From: Staphylococcus debuckii
GTDB taxonomy: Bacteria; Bacillota; Bacilli; Staphylococcales; Staphylococcaceae
Reading direction: 5' to 3'
Length of the DNA stretch: 64,000 bases
Assembly (NCBI RefSeq): GCF_003718735.1
Contig: NZ_CP033460.1
Location: 372,001 to 436,000, forward strand
Both the position numbers and the translations under genes were made by a program. Shown in pieces: positions 9,195 to 17,932 of the stretch. Under the pieces are notes generated by a model, which was given only the letters and a program-made list of their open reading frames with translations, had not been told where the DNA came from and searched no databases. How positions within the stretch are numbered: position 1 is the first letter of the stretch; every line of letters begins with the position of its first letter.

Positions 9195-9497
9195 TCTGTC
9201 CATCTCCTTAATCATATTAGGTTTATTTTATGCACGAGAAAGATGTGAGAAACGTTTCATTTTAGAATTCGACCATCTTAAGAACGCATTAAGTCTATAC
9301 AATATTTGTTGTTATACATATTGTCTCACTAATAGTTTTAATTAGTGTTATGTGAGTTTATGAATAATGTTAAGTTGGTCACTAAAATTCGATTTATGGT
9401 TATTAATGATTTTATATCATCCCGTGGACATTATTTGACCAGGCAGAATGTTAAGTTGGAATGAGTATCTTGCAGTTTGCAAATAGAGGGGAAATTC

Positions 9498-10445
9498 ATG
9501 AAAGATTATAAAGAAGAGTACGTTAAGGATAAAAACGAAATTATAAGCGCCATTAAGGTTTTATTGGAATATGTGGAACAAAATAAATCAGAATTAAAAT
9601 CGCTAGAAAATATCTCTGAAGTTGAAAAAATCAAAGAAAACTTTTCGAGAAAAGAATTTGAAATTGTGGTAACAGGAGAAAGCGGCGTTGGGAAATATAC
9701 ATTCATCAACAAGCTTGTGAATCAAAATATCTTACCAAAAAAGTCGACACAAGTAATAACTTACATCAAACATTCTAATTTTACACATGGGATTGAAGGT
9801 ACAAAACTTCATCTGAAAAATGGAGAAATAACTACAATCAATAATGAAAAATTAAATAGATTGAGTGAAAAAGATTTAAGCGAAGTTGAATACTTGGAAA
9901 TCTTTCTAGACTCAAAATTTTTGAAAGACGGTGTCGTTGTTGTAGATACACCTAGTATTACAGCACTCAGTGAAAATCAAAAAGAAATTGTTGATACAAA
10001 AATCAAGGAAGCAACTGCTCATGTTTCTTTAAGTAGTGCAGAACAAGTTGAACACAAAGCAGAAGCGGAATTTGTTCAAAATCAAGACCAAACCCTATTT
10101 ATAGTAAATAAAATAGATCTTATTCGCCCGGAAGAAGAGGAAGAAACTATTGATGCTATTATAATGGATTTGTCACTTAAAACTACTGAAAATCTATTTT
10201 TTATGGGCTTGCAAAATGATGACCATCCTTTGATAGCAGTTAAGCAGCAATTAGATCAGATATTATTTGGGTGCGATAAGTTGCAAACAGAAATAGCTGA
10301 AGCTTATAAGTTAATCACTTGTCATTATGCTTTGTTGATGAAAGAAAATCTTTTGAAAACAGAAGTGGAATTAGAAAATGAGGCATTTCTTAAGAAGATA
10401 GATGATAATATGGATACGTTGTTTAAAAAGATGAGAAATAATTAA
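9498..10445 (+). CDS. Dynamin-like GTPase with altered P-loop
   Basis: A 315-residue P-loop GTPase related to bacterial dynamin-like proteins. The ATG at 9498 follows a GAGGGG ribosome site; an upstream TTG is less likely. Charged helices (1-52) precede the P-loop GESGVGKYTFIN (residues 60-71). Other motifs are VVDTP as G3 and VNKID as G4. The Walker A lysine is present, but the next residue, normally Ser or Thr and needed to hold magnesium, is Tyr67. Many bacterial dynamins exceed 500 residues, so the stalk and membrane domain are reduced or absent. It may bind nucleotide without turning it over, or be decaying. The gene is alone, between an upstream gap and a terminator. Confidence 0.72.
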   Translation: MKDYKEEYVKDKNEIISAIKVLLEYVEQNKSELKSLENISEVEKIKENFSRKEFEIVVTGESGVGKYTFINKLVNQNILPKKSTQVITYIKHSNFTHGIEGTKLHLKNGEITTINNEKLNRLSEKDLSEVEYLEIFLDSKFLKDGVVVVDTPSITALSENQKEIVDTKIKEATAHVSLSSAEQVEHKAEAEFVQNQDQTLFIVNKIDLIRPEEEEETIDAIIMDLSLKTTENLFFMGLQNDDHPLIAVKQQLDQILFGCDKLQTEIAEAYKLITCHYALLMKENLLKTEVELENEAFLKKIDDNMDTLFKKMRNN

Positions 10446-10470
10446 AAAAGAACAGAATAATACAACAAGA

Positions 10471-10502
10471 AAAGCAAGCCGTCCCAAGGCTTGCTTTGTT
10501 TA
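10471..10502. terminator. Bidirectional intrinsic terminator
   Basis: AAAGCAAGCC and GGCTTGCTTT form a perfect stem with a short loop, between the convergent GTPase and DUF4870 genes. Confidence 0.8.
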
Positions 10503-10509
10503 TGACATA

Positions 10510-10875
10510 TTATTTGATGATTGGTAATGATAATGGAACAACGTAGTCTTCGCCTTTATTAACAGCAATGATAGCCAAAATAGTATAGACAAGACTTACA
10601 ATACAAATAGCAATTAAAGGAATAATACCAATAATAATAAGCGTTAGAATATATGAAACTACGCCATAAATTGCATAACTAATAGCATAGTTAAAGTAGT
10701 TCTTTCCTTGTTGATTAATAAAAGGAGACTCATCTTTCTTCATCAACCAAATAATTAAAGGACCAATGAAACTTGTGAAAAAACTTAACACCCATAATAT
10801 CATTGCCATTGTGCGATCATCTTTTGGTACATTTTGAAATCTTTGGGGATTTTCAGAACCGTTTTGGAAATCCAT
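10510..10875 (-). CDS. DUF4870 family membrane protein
   Basis: A 121-residue protein with three membrane segments. It has the family features RTMAMILWVLSFFTSFIGPL, a charged loop ending in DESPFI, and QGKNYFNYAISY. The start at 10875 (MDFQNG) is chosen because AAAGGA lies 8 bp upstream; the upstream in-frame ATG would overlap that site. The function of the family is not established. It stands alone, with its own terminator shared with the GTPase gene. Confidence 0.82.
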   Translation of the reverse strand: MDFQNGSENPQRFQNVPKDDRTMAMILWVLSFFTSFIGPLIIWLMKKDESPFINQQGKNYFNYAISYAIYGVVSYILTLIIIGIIPLIAICIVSLVYTILAIIAVNKGEDYVVPLSLPIIK

Positions 10876-10978
10876 TTTTCTCATCCTTTCTTTTTATAAA
10901 TTGTAATTAGCAATAGTAAGTTTAATACTCTACAAAATGCTCAAAACAATTTTCTCATATATTTATTGTATATGTATA

Positions 10979-10999
10979 GATAGTCAATTTTTGTCTATA
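10979..10999. promoter_or_regulatory. Palindromic operator over the wyl-regulator promoter
   Basis: GATAGTCA, a 5-bp AT spacer and TGTCTATA form a near-perfect palindrome. It overlaps a -35-like TTGTCT (10991-10996), which is followed after 17 bp by TGTATT. The same arrangement occurs at 12371-12391, so I infer it is the binding site of the WYL regulator encoded at 11095. Confidence 0.6.
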
Positions 11000-11094
11000 T
11001 TATGTAGTTTATTTGTATTTACGTAAACTTAAAAATAATTTCAATAAATAGAATGTTATAATTTGATGAAAGATAGATATTGGTGGTGTTGGAA

Positions 11095-12051
11095 ATGACA
11101 AAATCTACACAATTACTCGAACTTTATTTGCGCTTTTTAAATGGAGAGCATTTATCTAAAGCCACAATTAGTAAATACTTTGATAATAAATCAAGCAGAA
11201 CCATTCAACGCTATATCTCAGGCCTTAATACGTTTATTAGTGGTTATGAGGCGACTGAACATTTAAGAATAGAATATGATCGCCAAATTAATGCTTTTAA
11301 AATGATCAACATTGGCAATCAAAATATAGATCAAAAACAAGTGCTAGCGATTATTAAGATGCTGATGGCCACAAGGGGCCTTACTAAAGAAGAAATAGAT
11401 AATACAGTGGCGCATTTAACTGAACGTTTGAAGCCAGAAGACCGTAAAGTTATTGAACAAGCAATTCTTTCTGAAATGACACACTATCATCCAATGATTC
11501 ATGAGGAACCGCTATTAGATAAGATATGGGATATCAACCTCATGATTCAAAACGGAAAGTCGCTTTCGTTCGATTATTCAAATGCGATGAACAAGGTGAG
11601 GCATCATGTCATTAAACCGATGTACATTACTTTTTCAGAGCTTTACTTTTACGTAGTGGGCGTGAATGAGGAAGAAAAGGTCATTATTTACCGCTTGGAC
11701 CGAATTCTAGAATATGAGAGTACGAAAAGCCAAATTGCTGAGCCCGTTTCTCCATATTTTAGAGAAGGGGAATTGAAGCAGCGTATTTACTTTATGTATG
11801 GAGGAGAATGGCAATGTGTGAGATTCGAGTTTAACAACGGAATTATTGAATCAGTGATGGACCGTTTTCCAACTGCAAAATTACTGAAAAAAGACTACGA
11901 AAATAATCGCTTTGAAGTAGAAATTGAAGTAATTGGTAATGGAATTGTGATGTGGCTGCTTTCTCAAGGTAGTAAAGTGAAAGTATTATCTCCACAATCA
12001 GTAAAAGAATTATATTTAGACGAGTTACAAAAGATGATAGATCAATATTGA
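11095..12051 (+). CDS. WYL-domain transcriptional regulator
   Basis: A 318-residue regulator with an N-terminal winged helix (about residues 1-70, with SSRTIQRYISGL as recognition helix region), a linker of helices, a WYL domain (about 150-225, containing VIKPMYITFSELYFYVVG and IYRLDRI) and a C-terminal extension domain (about 230-318). WYL regulators of this layout often control phage-defence genes, for example BrxR and CapW. The literal W-Y-L triplet reads LYF here. The ATG at 11095 follows TGGTGGTG; a TTG 15 bp upstream is possible. A palindrome sits over its own promoter and another over the promoter of the two-gene unit downstream, suggesting autoregulation and control of its neighbours. 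Confidence 0.85.
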   Translation: MTKSTQLLELYLRFLNGEHLSKATISKYFDNKSSRTIQRYISGLNTFISGYEATEHLRIEYDRQINAFKMINIGNQNIDQKQVLAIIKMLMATRGLTKEEIDNTVAHLTERLKPEDRKVIEQAILSEMTHYHPMIHEEPLLDKIWDINLMIQNGKSLSFDYSNAMNKVRHHVIKPMYITFSELYFYVVGVNEEEKVIIYRLDRILEYESTKSQIAEPVSPYFREGELKQRIYFMYGGEWQCVRFEFNNGIIESVMDRFPTAKLLKKDYENNRFEVEIEVIGNGIVMWLLSQGSKVKVLSPQSVKELYLDELQKMIDQY

Positions 12052-12059
12052 GATAGACA
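12052..12059. promoter_or_regulatory. Half-site of the putative WYL operator
   Basis: GATAGACA directly follows the regulator stop codon, 58 bp before the small acidic gene. The second half is degenerate (CGTCCGGG), so binding would be weaker than at 10979 and 12371. Confidence 0.35.
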
Positions 12060-12117
12060 AAATTCGTCCGGGGACATGTGTATGATACAAGTAATCCAAG
12101 GTGAGAGGATGATATGC

Positions 12118-12273
12118 ATGTTCAAGTTAACCGACGAACAAAAGAGAAAATTAATCGACATGATATTTGTAATAGAATATGACGAGAGTGAAGATGAACA
12201 AGAAGTCTATCGCGAAATAGAAGATGATTTACGAGAAATATTCAATAAAATCAAGCGGCTTTTTTGGGTTTAG
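12118..12273 (+). CDS. Small acidic protein of unknown function (51 aa)
   Basis: A 51-codon frame (MFKLTDEQKRKL to RLFWV) lying between the WYL regulator and the downstream operon in the same direction. AGAGGATG lies 6-8 bp before the ATG at 12118, which is why I prefer it to upstream ATGs. The middle is strongly acidic (YDESEDEQEVYREIEDDL), and the whole may fold as two helices. I do not recognise a family. It could be a partner or inhibitor within the WYL-controlled system, but that is only position-based inference. A terminator follows at 12283. Confidence 0.6.
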   Translation: MFKLTDEQKRKLIDMIFVIEYDESEDEQEVYREIEDDLREIFNKIKRLFWV

Positions 12274-12282
12274 AATGTAGTA

Positions 12283-12316
12283 AGAATAGCTTCTGCAGGA
12301 TGGGAGCTATTCTGTT
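12283..12316 (+). terminator. Intrinsic terminator after the regulator unit
   Basis: AGAATAGCT and AGCTATTCT form a 9-bp stem with a 12-base loop, followed by a short T-rich tail. It separates the regulator unit from the operon at 12488. Confidence 0.55.
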
Positions 12317-12370
12317 TATACCTTCTTTAAAGCGTGGCAACGTTCAAAAAATAATTTTTAAAATTATTGA

Positions 12371-12412
12371 GATAGACAAATAATGACTATCTTAAATTTA
12401 GTAAGATATATA
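12371..12412 (+). promoter_or_regulatory. Promoter with overlapping palindromic operator
   Basis: GATAGACA, 5 bp and TGACTATC (12371-12391) repeat the palindrome found before the WYL gene. TGACTA (12384-12389) is a plausible -35, with a 17-bp spacer to TATATA (12407-12412) as -10. A protein on the palindrome would cover the -35, as expected for repression of the genes at 12488 and 13996. Confidence 0.6.
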
Positions 12413-12487
12413 GTAAAATTAGAATGATAAGTAAGCGTTTTATTTAAAAGAATGTACCTCTAAATAGATAGAAAGTAGGAGTAAGAA

Positions 12488-13930
12488 ATGGATTATATTA
12501 AAAAAATTAAAGAAGAATTATATGACATAAAAAACCAAGCGAAAAAAGCCGACGTTACAAAACTGCATATTGCCCCTAATATAGCAGAAAAAGTGTTGGA
12601 AAATGCAGAAAAAGTTACGAAAAAATCTATATCAAAAGAATATCTATTAGGTATAATTGACACTTCTCTTACTGGAAGAGGTAAAGAAGGAATCTATTTT
12701 AGCGGAGAAAAAATAGTAATAAAAGAAATGTTAACAGAACCGGTTACTATATATTTTTCAGAAATTGAAGAAGTTGTTATAGAAAACAGAATAAAAAGAG
12801 ATAAAGAACTGCCTTATAATATTATTAAATTTAAAAACGGTAATAAATATGAATTTTCAGATATTTCATACGACTATGTAGATGCTCGTTTGTTTGCTAA
12901 ATTAGTAAATGAAATTATAGATGAAAATACTGAAAATAATTTTTCGGAAAAAAACCAAATAACTCCTCTTGAAGATTTGAATGATAAGGAAAAATTTGCT
13001 TACATTAAAATACTTTGTAATTATGCATTTTTTGATGACGAAATTATTGATTCCAAAGAATATGCCGAAATAATTAACTTTGTTGTCAGAGTTAAACTTG
13101 ATAAAAGTTTTAGAATCCCTTTAAGAATGTATATGATGAACGAAGAAAAGATGCAAAGTACGGATGAATTAATAAGTTATCTTGAAGAGTCATGTTATGA
13201 AGAGGAATTCGAATTACTTATAAAATCATTGGTTAAAGATATCATTTCAATATTTATGTTAAAAGAAAATATATATTGGAAAGAAGATAAATTTTTAACA
13301 AAAATAATTAATCAATATAGCATAACAGATGATCAAGTAGAATTTTTTATTATATCTTACAAACAAACTCAGGATATTTTAACTAATAAGCTAGATGATA
13401 AAGAGATAGCAAAAAAATATAAAGATTTAAATACAAATGCAAGCTTAGTAGGTATTCCCCTTGCTGCTTTATTCCTTACAGGAACAGGAGGGGTCAGTGC
13501 AACAGGAATAACTTCAGGTTTTTCATTGCTTGGTATGGGGAGTCTGTTAGGTATTTCCTCTCTTTTCGGTGGTATTGGAACCATAGCAGTTGTTGGAATA
13601 GCATCATATAAAGGGTTTCAAACTATTATGGGAGCTAAAAATAAACAAAAAAACAATAAACATAGAGAACTAATGCTAAAAGAAATTGTAAAAAATAAGC
13701 AATTACAATTACAGTATTTAATAGAAGATAATAATAGCTTAATTGAACAGTTAGCTAATTCCATTTTACAAAACAAAATAAGTGATGCAAAAGTTAAAAA
13801 ATTAGCTAGAATAGCGAAAAAAGTAGGCAAAAGTCAAAAAAGGGTCGCAAATGATGTGGTGAATTTAGGAGAAGAAAGTGCATTAATGAATGTCCCCGAC
13901 GAAAATAGAACAATAGAAAAAATTCATTAA
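12488..13930 (+). CDS. Unrecognised protein with TerB-like helical region and glycine-rich membrane hairpin
   Basis: A 480-residue protein without a family I can name. Residues about 45-140 look like a small beta-rich domain (GIYFSGEKIVIKEML, YNIIKFKNGNKYEF), possibly PH-like. About 150-310 are helices with acidic patches (FAYIKILCNYAFFDDEIIDS) reminiscent of TerB-type domains. Residues about 335-385 form a long hydrophobic, glycine-rich hairpin (PLAALFLTGTGGVSATGIT, then SLLGISSLFGGIGTI). A basic coiled tail follows. This resembles a protein that can enter or span a membrane. The ribosome site is AGGAG. It is 65 bp upstream of the next gene and probably co-transcribed. Codon use is strongly AT-rich, like a transferred accessory gene. 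Confidence 0.6.
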   Translation: MDYIKKIKEELYDIKNQAKKADVTKLHIAPNIAEKVLENAEKVTKKSISKEYLLGIIDTSLTGRGKEGIYFSGEKIVIKEMLTEPVTIYFSEIEEVVIENRIKRDKELPYNIIKFKNGNKYEFSDISYDYVDARLFAKLVNEIIDENTENNFSEKNQITPLEDLNDKEKFAYIKILCNYAFFDDEIIDSKEYAEIINFVVRVKLDKSFRIPLRMYMMNEEKMQSTDELISYLEESCYEEEFELLIKSLVKDIISIFMLKENIYWKEDKFLTKIINQYSITDDQVEFFIISYKQTQDILTNKLDDKEIAKKYKDLNTNASLVGIPLAALFLTGTGGVSATGITSGFSLLGMGSLLGISSLFGGIGTIAVVGIASYKGFQTIMGAKNKQKNNKHRELMLKEIVKNKQLQLQYLIEDNNSLIEQLANSILQNKISDAKVKKLARIAKKVGKSQKRVANDVVNLGEESALMNVPDENRTIEKIH

Positions 13931-13995
13931 TTTATGAGAAATTAGATGTTGATTTGTTGATGTAGAAAGTAAAAATTTAGAAAGAAGAAAATCTT

Positions 13996-15633
13996 ATGAT
14001 TAAAAAAAATAGAGTTGATGATGAAGAATTAGAACTTTTAGCACATTTGAATAATATTCAAGCTGATCAACAAGACAAGCTTAGTTTAAGAATGAAAGAA
14101 TTAGAGATAGAACTTAAGAAGTTAAATGAAGAATCGCTTAATACCTCAGATGAATTAGATGAATTAATTGAAATATTCGAGGACATGGAAAATAATCCAG
14201 ATGATTATGAAATTAATTTCACTGAGGAAGACATAGAAGAAGCGATGACTTTAAACTCAAAGGAACTAGAAGAGATAAGTTCGAGCATACCCCAATTTGA
14301 GCAACTTGATTATGTTGGATTTGATGATGATTGGGATGTATTTTTATTAAACAATAAAAATTACGCTAATGAATACTGGATAGACTTGCATGCTGATCCT
14401 TTTAAAGAGTTATTAACGGAAGAAGAATTAAAAGAAATAGAAGATATCATTAATAATCAATATGGCTTGAAAGATTTGAAATTAGATAAGTATGATTATA
14501 TGTTTGCTTCTCTTTCTGGAATTTTATGTGGGTTAATCGATGTATTCTTTATAGGCGAACCTTTAAAAGCGAAAAAAAGAAGATTCCGTGAAATAAAAGG
14601 TAAAAATACAAATAATCTTCAAGACTCTGCTTTAAATCAAAAAGTTCAGCAAGGATTTGATGGCATAGTAAAAAAGTTTGCTGACTTTATATATGAATAT
14701 GATAAAAAACATGGCAATTTGGTAAAAAATAAAACTAAAAAATTTGATTCTATAAGCGGTGCCATAGGTTATTTAGAAGAGAGATTTAGCGTGAATTATG
14801 ATGCGAGATATGCTAAAGACTTGGGGTTATCTAGTGATGATATAAAACTAAACCCTCTAAATCACCATCTTAAATCATTGGCTCATCAGCCCGATATAAT
14901 AGGTTTATTTTTCTCTTTATTAGATCAATTCATGGATACAACTACTGTAATAGACAACGGTAAAATAAAAATCATTAAAAATCCAAATGGAAAATTTGAA
15001 CTAAAAGGTAAAGATTTTAAAGCTAAAATTGTATGTGGCTTTCTAAATTGGTTGGGACATTTATTTTCTGACGTGGCAGGTTCGAGTGGCACTAGGGGCC
15101 ATGCTGATAAAATCGGAGCAGGTATACCGGCACCTTTTTTCGCTTTAACTCAACTTATGACAGCGAATGTGAAAGATAAAAATGGGGTTCCAGTAACTTT
15201 CGCTAAAATAGCTGAAACAGTATTTAAAGACGGCTACGATTTAAGATTTGCTACTACTTTAGCAATACCCGTCGCATTAAACGAAATATTTATTAGAATA
15301 TTTTGGTCTATCAAAGAAATTTTCTATCACAAGAGATCAGTCAAAGATGTTTTGAAAATTAATAGAAGTAGAGAAATAGACAGATTACTACTCGTTGGTC
15401 ACGGTTCTCTATGTATGGTTGATGGTATAGATGCTTTTGCTCGTTCAGGTGGAGGCCAAAATTTGGTTGTTATGTTCTCTAGAATGAATATAGTTGGATG
15501 GGCTAGATTTGGTTTGGCTGCTTTTAAAGAAACACTTAACGTTTATCAGTATCATGCTAATTTAAGAAAGTTAGAAAAAGATTTAGAAAAAGAGTGGAAT
15601 GAATTACTAAACAATAGTAGAAGAATTATGTAA
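13996..15633 (+). CDS. Unrecognised large membrane-associated protein, partner of the gene at 12488
   Basis: A 545-residue protein without a family I can name. The first 110 residues are acidic and helical (probable coiled coil). Moderately hydrophobic stretches follow at about 170-195 (FASLSGILCGLIDVFFIG), 375-395 and 415-440 (FATTLAIPVALNEIFIRIF). Short motif-like blocks rich in small residues and histidine stand out: NPLNHHLKSLAHQPDIIGLFF, VAGSSGTRGHADKIG and LLVGHGSLCMVDGIDAFARSG. Such blocks suggest a conserved, perhaps enzymatic or channel-forming core. It follows the 12488 gene closely in the same direction, under the same predicted WYL-controlled promoter. I infer a two-protein membrane system; no function is assigned. 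Confidence 0.58.
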   Translation: MIKKNRVDDEELELLAHLNNIQADQQDKLSLRMKELEIELKKLNEESLNTSDELDELIEIFEDMENNPDDYEINFTEEDIEEAMTLNSKELEEISSSIPQFEQLDYVGFDDDWDVFLLNNKNYANEYWIDLHADPFKELLTEEELKEIEDIINNQYGLKDLKLDKYDYMFASLSGILCGLIDVFFIGEPLKAKKRRFREIKGKNTNNLQDSALNQKVQQGFDGIVKKFADFIYEYDKKHGNLVKNKTKKFDSISGAIGYLEERFSVNYDARYAKDLGLSSDDIKLNPLNHHLKSLAHQPDIIGLFFSLLDQFMDTTTVIDNGKIKIIKNPNGKFELKGKDFKAKIVCGFLNWLGHLFSDVAGSSGTRGHADKIGAGIPAPFFALTQLMTANVKDKNGVPVTFAKIAETVFKDGYDLRFATTLAIPVALNEIFIRIFWSIKEIFYHKRSVKDVLKINRSREIDRLLLVGHGSLCMVDGIDAFARSGGGQNLVVMFSRMNIVGWARFGLAAFKETLNVYQYHANLRKLEKDLEKEWNELLNNSRRIM

Positions 15634-15908
15634 TTATGTGTTATATCCATACATCGTCTCCCTCGCGGACTCGATGTTTTTTCTTTCCCGCTTCTCCACC
15701 TCAAATTGCACCATCTCCGTATCTATGTTTAAATTAAGAGAACGCTTCCACAATCCAACATTATATCCAAACACTTAAACCTCACCACACAATTCGCTAT
15801 CAACCATTGCACCATCTACATCTAGACTTTCTCACAAGCATTACCCAACTCACCCAGATCTTTTTTCACGTAAGTGTCTTAGCATGAAGCCAATAAATTA
15901 AAGATAGG
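15634..15908. other. Gene-free gap with strong C-over-G bias
   Basis: A small hairpin (ACATCG with CGATGT followed by T6, near 15651-15681) may terminate the unit before it. From about 15695 to 15860 the plus strand is C-rich and almost free of G. No open frame or RNA gene was recognised. Confidence 0.4.
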
Positions 15909-17510
15909 ATGATGTTTTCTGTTATGAAGAGTAAAAGGGAGAAGCATAGAAATATTGTTTATTATACTTCGGTCGCGATTATTTTGTTTGTGACGTTGAT
16001 TGCGGGTATTTTTCCAAAGTTATTTGGACGATATGCGCAGCGTACATATGATGTGATTGCGGGTTCGTTTGGTTGGTTGTTCTTGGTGATTATCTTTGCG
16101 TTGGATGTGTTCTTGATTGCGTTGGCGGTTTCGCGTTATGGCCGCTTCAAGCTCGGCGCTGACAATGAGGCACCGGAATTCTCGTTTGTTTCGTGGGTCG
16201 GTATGTTGTTCTCTGCTGGCCTGGGTGTCGGCATTGTCTTCTGGGGTGTCGCAGAGCCGCTCACGCATTATTTGCATTCGCCGTTCCCAGGCAAAGTGCC
16301 GGATCACTCTGCGGAATCTGCACGTGTGGCTATGGGATACACGTTCTTCCATTGGGGGATTTCGCAATGGTCAATCTTTGCGATGTCTGGCTTGACGGTA
16401 GCTTACTTCCAATTTCGTAAGCAACGTAACGGTTTGATTTCGACTGCAATGGAGCCGGTATTCGGAGAGGCTTACAAACGACCGCTGCGTAATCTCATCG
16501 ACATCTTGGCTATTATCGCCACAGTCATGGGTATCGCAACTTCCATCGGTCTCGGTATTATGCAAATCGGAGGTGGCTTGCACCACGTCTTCAACTTGCC
16601 GAATACCAACGTTACCAAAGTGGCTATAACGATCATCATGGTATGTATCTTCCTCGGTTCTGCGCTCACAGGTCTGAATCGCGGTGTGAAATGGCTGAGT
16701 AATATCAACGTCGGTCTCGGGGCAGTCTTACTTATCTTTATTCTGATATTCGGCGACTTGAAATTCGTCCTAGAATCCTACACACTCGCTATCGGTGATT
16801 ATCTGCGTCATTTCGTCGAATACAGTCTGCGTGTGAATCCTTATACCGGTAATAACAGTTGGATTCAGAAGTGGACCGTCTTCTACTGGGCTTGGGTCAT
16901 TGCTTGGTCGCCATTTATCGGCGGATTTGTGGCCCGCGTTTCTCGTGGCCGTACTATCCGTGAATTCGTTATCGGAGTGCTGATTATTCCACCGCTCATT
17001 TCATTTACGTGGATTGCCGGCTTTGGAGGCACAGCATTGAAAGTGGCGCTGACTCAAAATACTGGCATCGAGAAAATTGTCGATAAGGATTATTCTGTTG
17101 CACTGTTCGAGTTGCTGCAACAATTTCCAATTTCAGATATCACCAGCATCCTGGCCATTGCGCTCATCTTTATTTTCATCGTAACCAGTGCTGACTCTAC
17201 CATACACATCGTAGCCAGTATGGCCACAGGCGGCGTCGATAATCCAAAAGTGCGCCACAAAGTCATTTGGGGACTGTTGATTGGTGCGATTTCCGTAACC
17301 ATGACCATTGCGGGAGGTCTTACCAGCCTGCAAACCGCTTCGCTCGTAACCGGTCTGCCATTCTCCATTATTCTAGTGCTCATGATCTTCTCCATCATGC
17401 GCGCCCTGCGTCGAGAACCCACCGAGCACTTCCAAATGCGCTATATTGAAGATGAAACCGACTATTCCATCCCTTTGGAAAAAAGAGAACGGGAGAGCAA
17501 GGAAAAGTAG
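15909..17510 (+). CDS. BCCT-family betaine/choline/carnitine transporter
   Basis: A 533-residue secondary transporter with about twelve membrane segments. It carries the BCCT signatures SWVGMLFSAGLGVGIVFWGV, the tryptophan-rich TVFYWAWVIAWSPFIGGF and the later IVTSADS. Such proteins import glycine betaine or related osmolytes with sodium, or exchange choline/carnitine. The start is uncertain: ATGs at 15909, 15912 and 15924 (MKSKREKHRN) are all possible, and the only ribosome-like sequence, AAGATAGG, is very close. The gene is richer in G+C than the AT-rich genes just upstream, which marks the edge of the accessory block. A terminator follows at 17511-17577. Confidence 0.9.
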   Translation: MMFSVMKSKREKHRNIVYYTSVAIILFVTLIAGIFPKLFGRYAQRTYDVIAGSFGWLFLVIIFALDVFLIALAVSRYGRFKLGADNEAPEFSFVSWVGMLFSAGLGVGIVFWGVAEPLTHYLHSPFPGKVPDHSAESARVAMGYTFFHWGISQWSIFAMSGLTVAYFQFRKQRNGLISTAMEPVFGEAYKRPLRNLIDILAIIATVMGIATSIGLGIMQIGGGLHHVFNLPNTNVTKVAITIIMVCIFLGSALTGLNRGVKWLSNINVGLGAVLLIFILIFGDLKFVLESYTLAIGDYLRHFVEYSLRVNPYTGNNSWIQKWTVFYWAWVIAWSPFIGGFVARVSRGRTIREFVIGVLIIPPLISFTWIAGFGGTALKVALTQNTGIEKIVDKDYSVALFELLQQFPISDITSILAIALIFIFIVTSADSTIHIVASMATGGVDNPKVRHKVIWGLLIGAISVTMTIAGGLTSLQTASLVTGLPFSIILVLMIFSIMRALRREPTEHFQMRYIEDETDYSIPLEKRERESKEK

Positions 17511-17577
17511 AAGAGGTCAGGGAGCGGATCAGAAAGAGTATTGATTGAAATTATTTCGTCATGCCGCTCCTCTTTTT
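17511..17577 (+). terminator. Intrinsic terminator after the BCCT gene
   Basis: GGAGCGG pairs with CCGCTCC across a 35-base loop, followed by TCTTTTTAAA. Additional flanking pairs (AGAGG with CCTCT) extend the stem. Confidence 0.6.
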
Positions 17578-17794
17578 AAAATTTGACAAATCTAAGTATT
17601 ATCAAAAATTGCATGCAAAAGACACGTATAAATTAAAAATACAGTCGCTATTTACATGCAAATGTCGAATGATATCAAGTTAAAAAGATTTATTTTTTTA
17701 TGTCATGATGAAAAGCCAAGAGGAAAATAATATAATATTTCCAAGAGAAAGTTGAATAGATGGTGGCAAATCTATTTTGAAGGAGGTGGTGCGT

Positions 17795-17932
17795 ATGGCA
17801 TCACTGAATTTAGAAAGGATAGGCCAAATGAGCGTATATGAAACAATAAGTATCATGATTGCTTTTTGTGAACTGCAAATAACAATCTTAATATTTATCA
17901 TTACTTATATCGCTGATAAAGATAAAAAATAA
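17795..17932 (+). CDS. Small membrane peptide, type I toxin of the SprG/Hol-Tox kind
   Basis: A 45-residue peptide with an excellent ribosome site (AAGGAGGTGG). The segment MSVYETISIMIAFCEL followed by a run of Ile, Leu, Phe and Thr and a charged KDKK end is typical of the short membrane toxins of Gram-positive type I toxin-antitoxin loci (Hol-Tox/TxpA/SprG groups). An internal ATG at 17828 would give the usual family start. The coding end runs into a hairpin that is also the end of a convergent RNA on the other strand, the expected arrangement for an antisense antitoxin. The peptide probably acts on the cell membrane. Function is inferred from family and layout. Confidence 0.72.
   Translation: MASLNLERIGQMSVYETISIMIAFCELQITILIFIITYIADKDKK

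Noticed and set aside
16020..17449. Several frames on both strands within the BCCT transporter
   Set aside because: Shadows of a G+C-richer membrane gene; no ribosome sites and composition typical of antisense frames.
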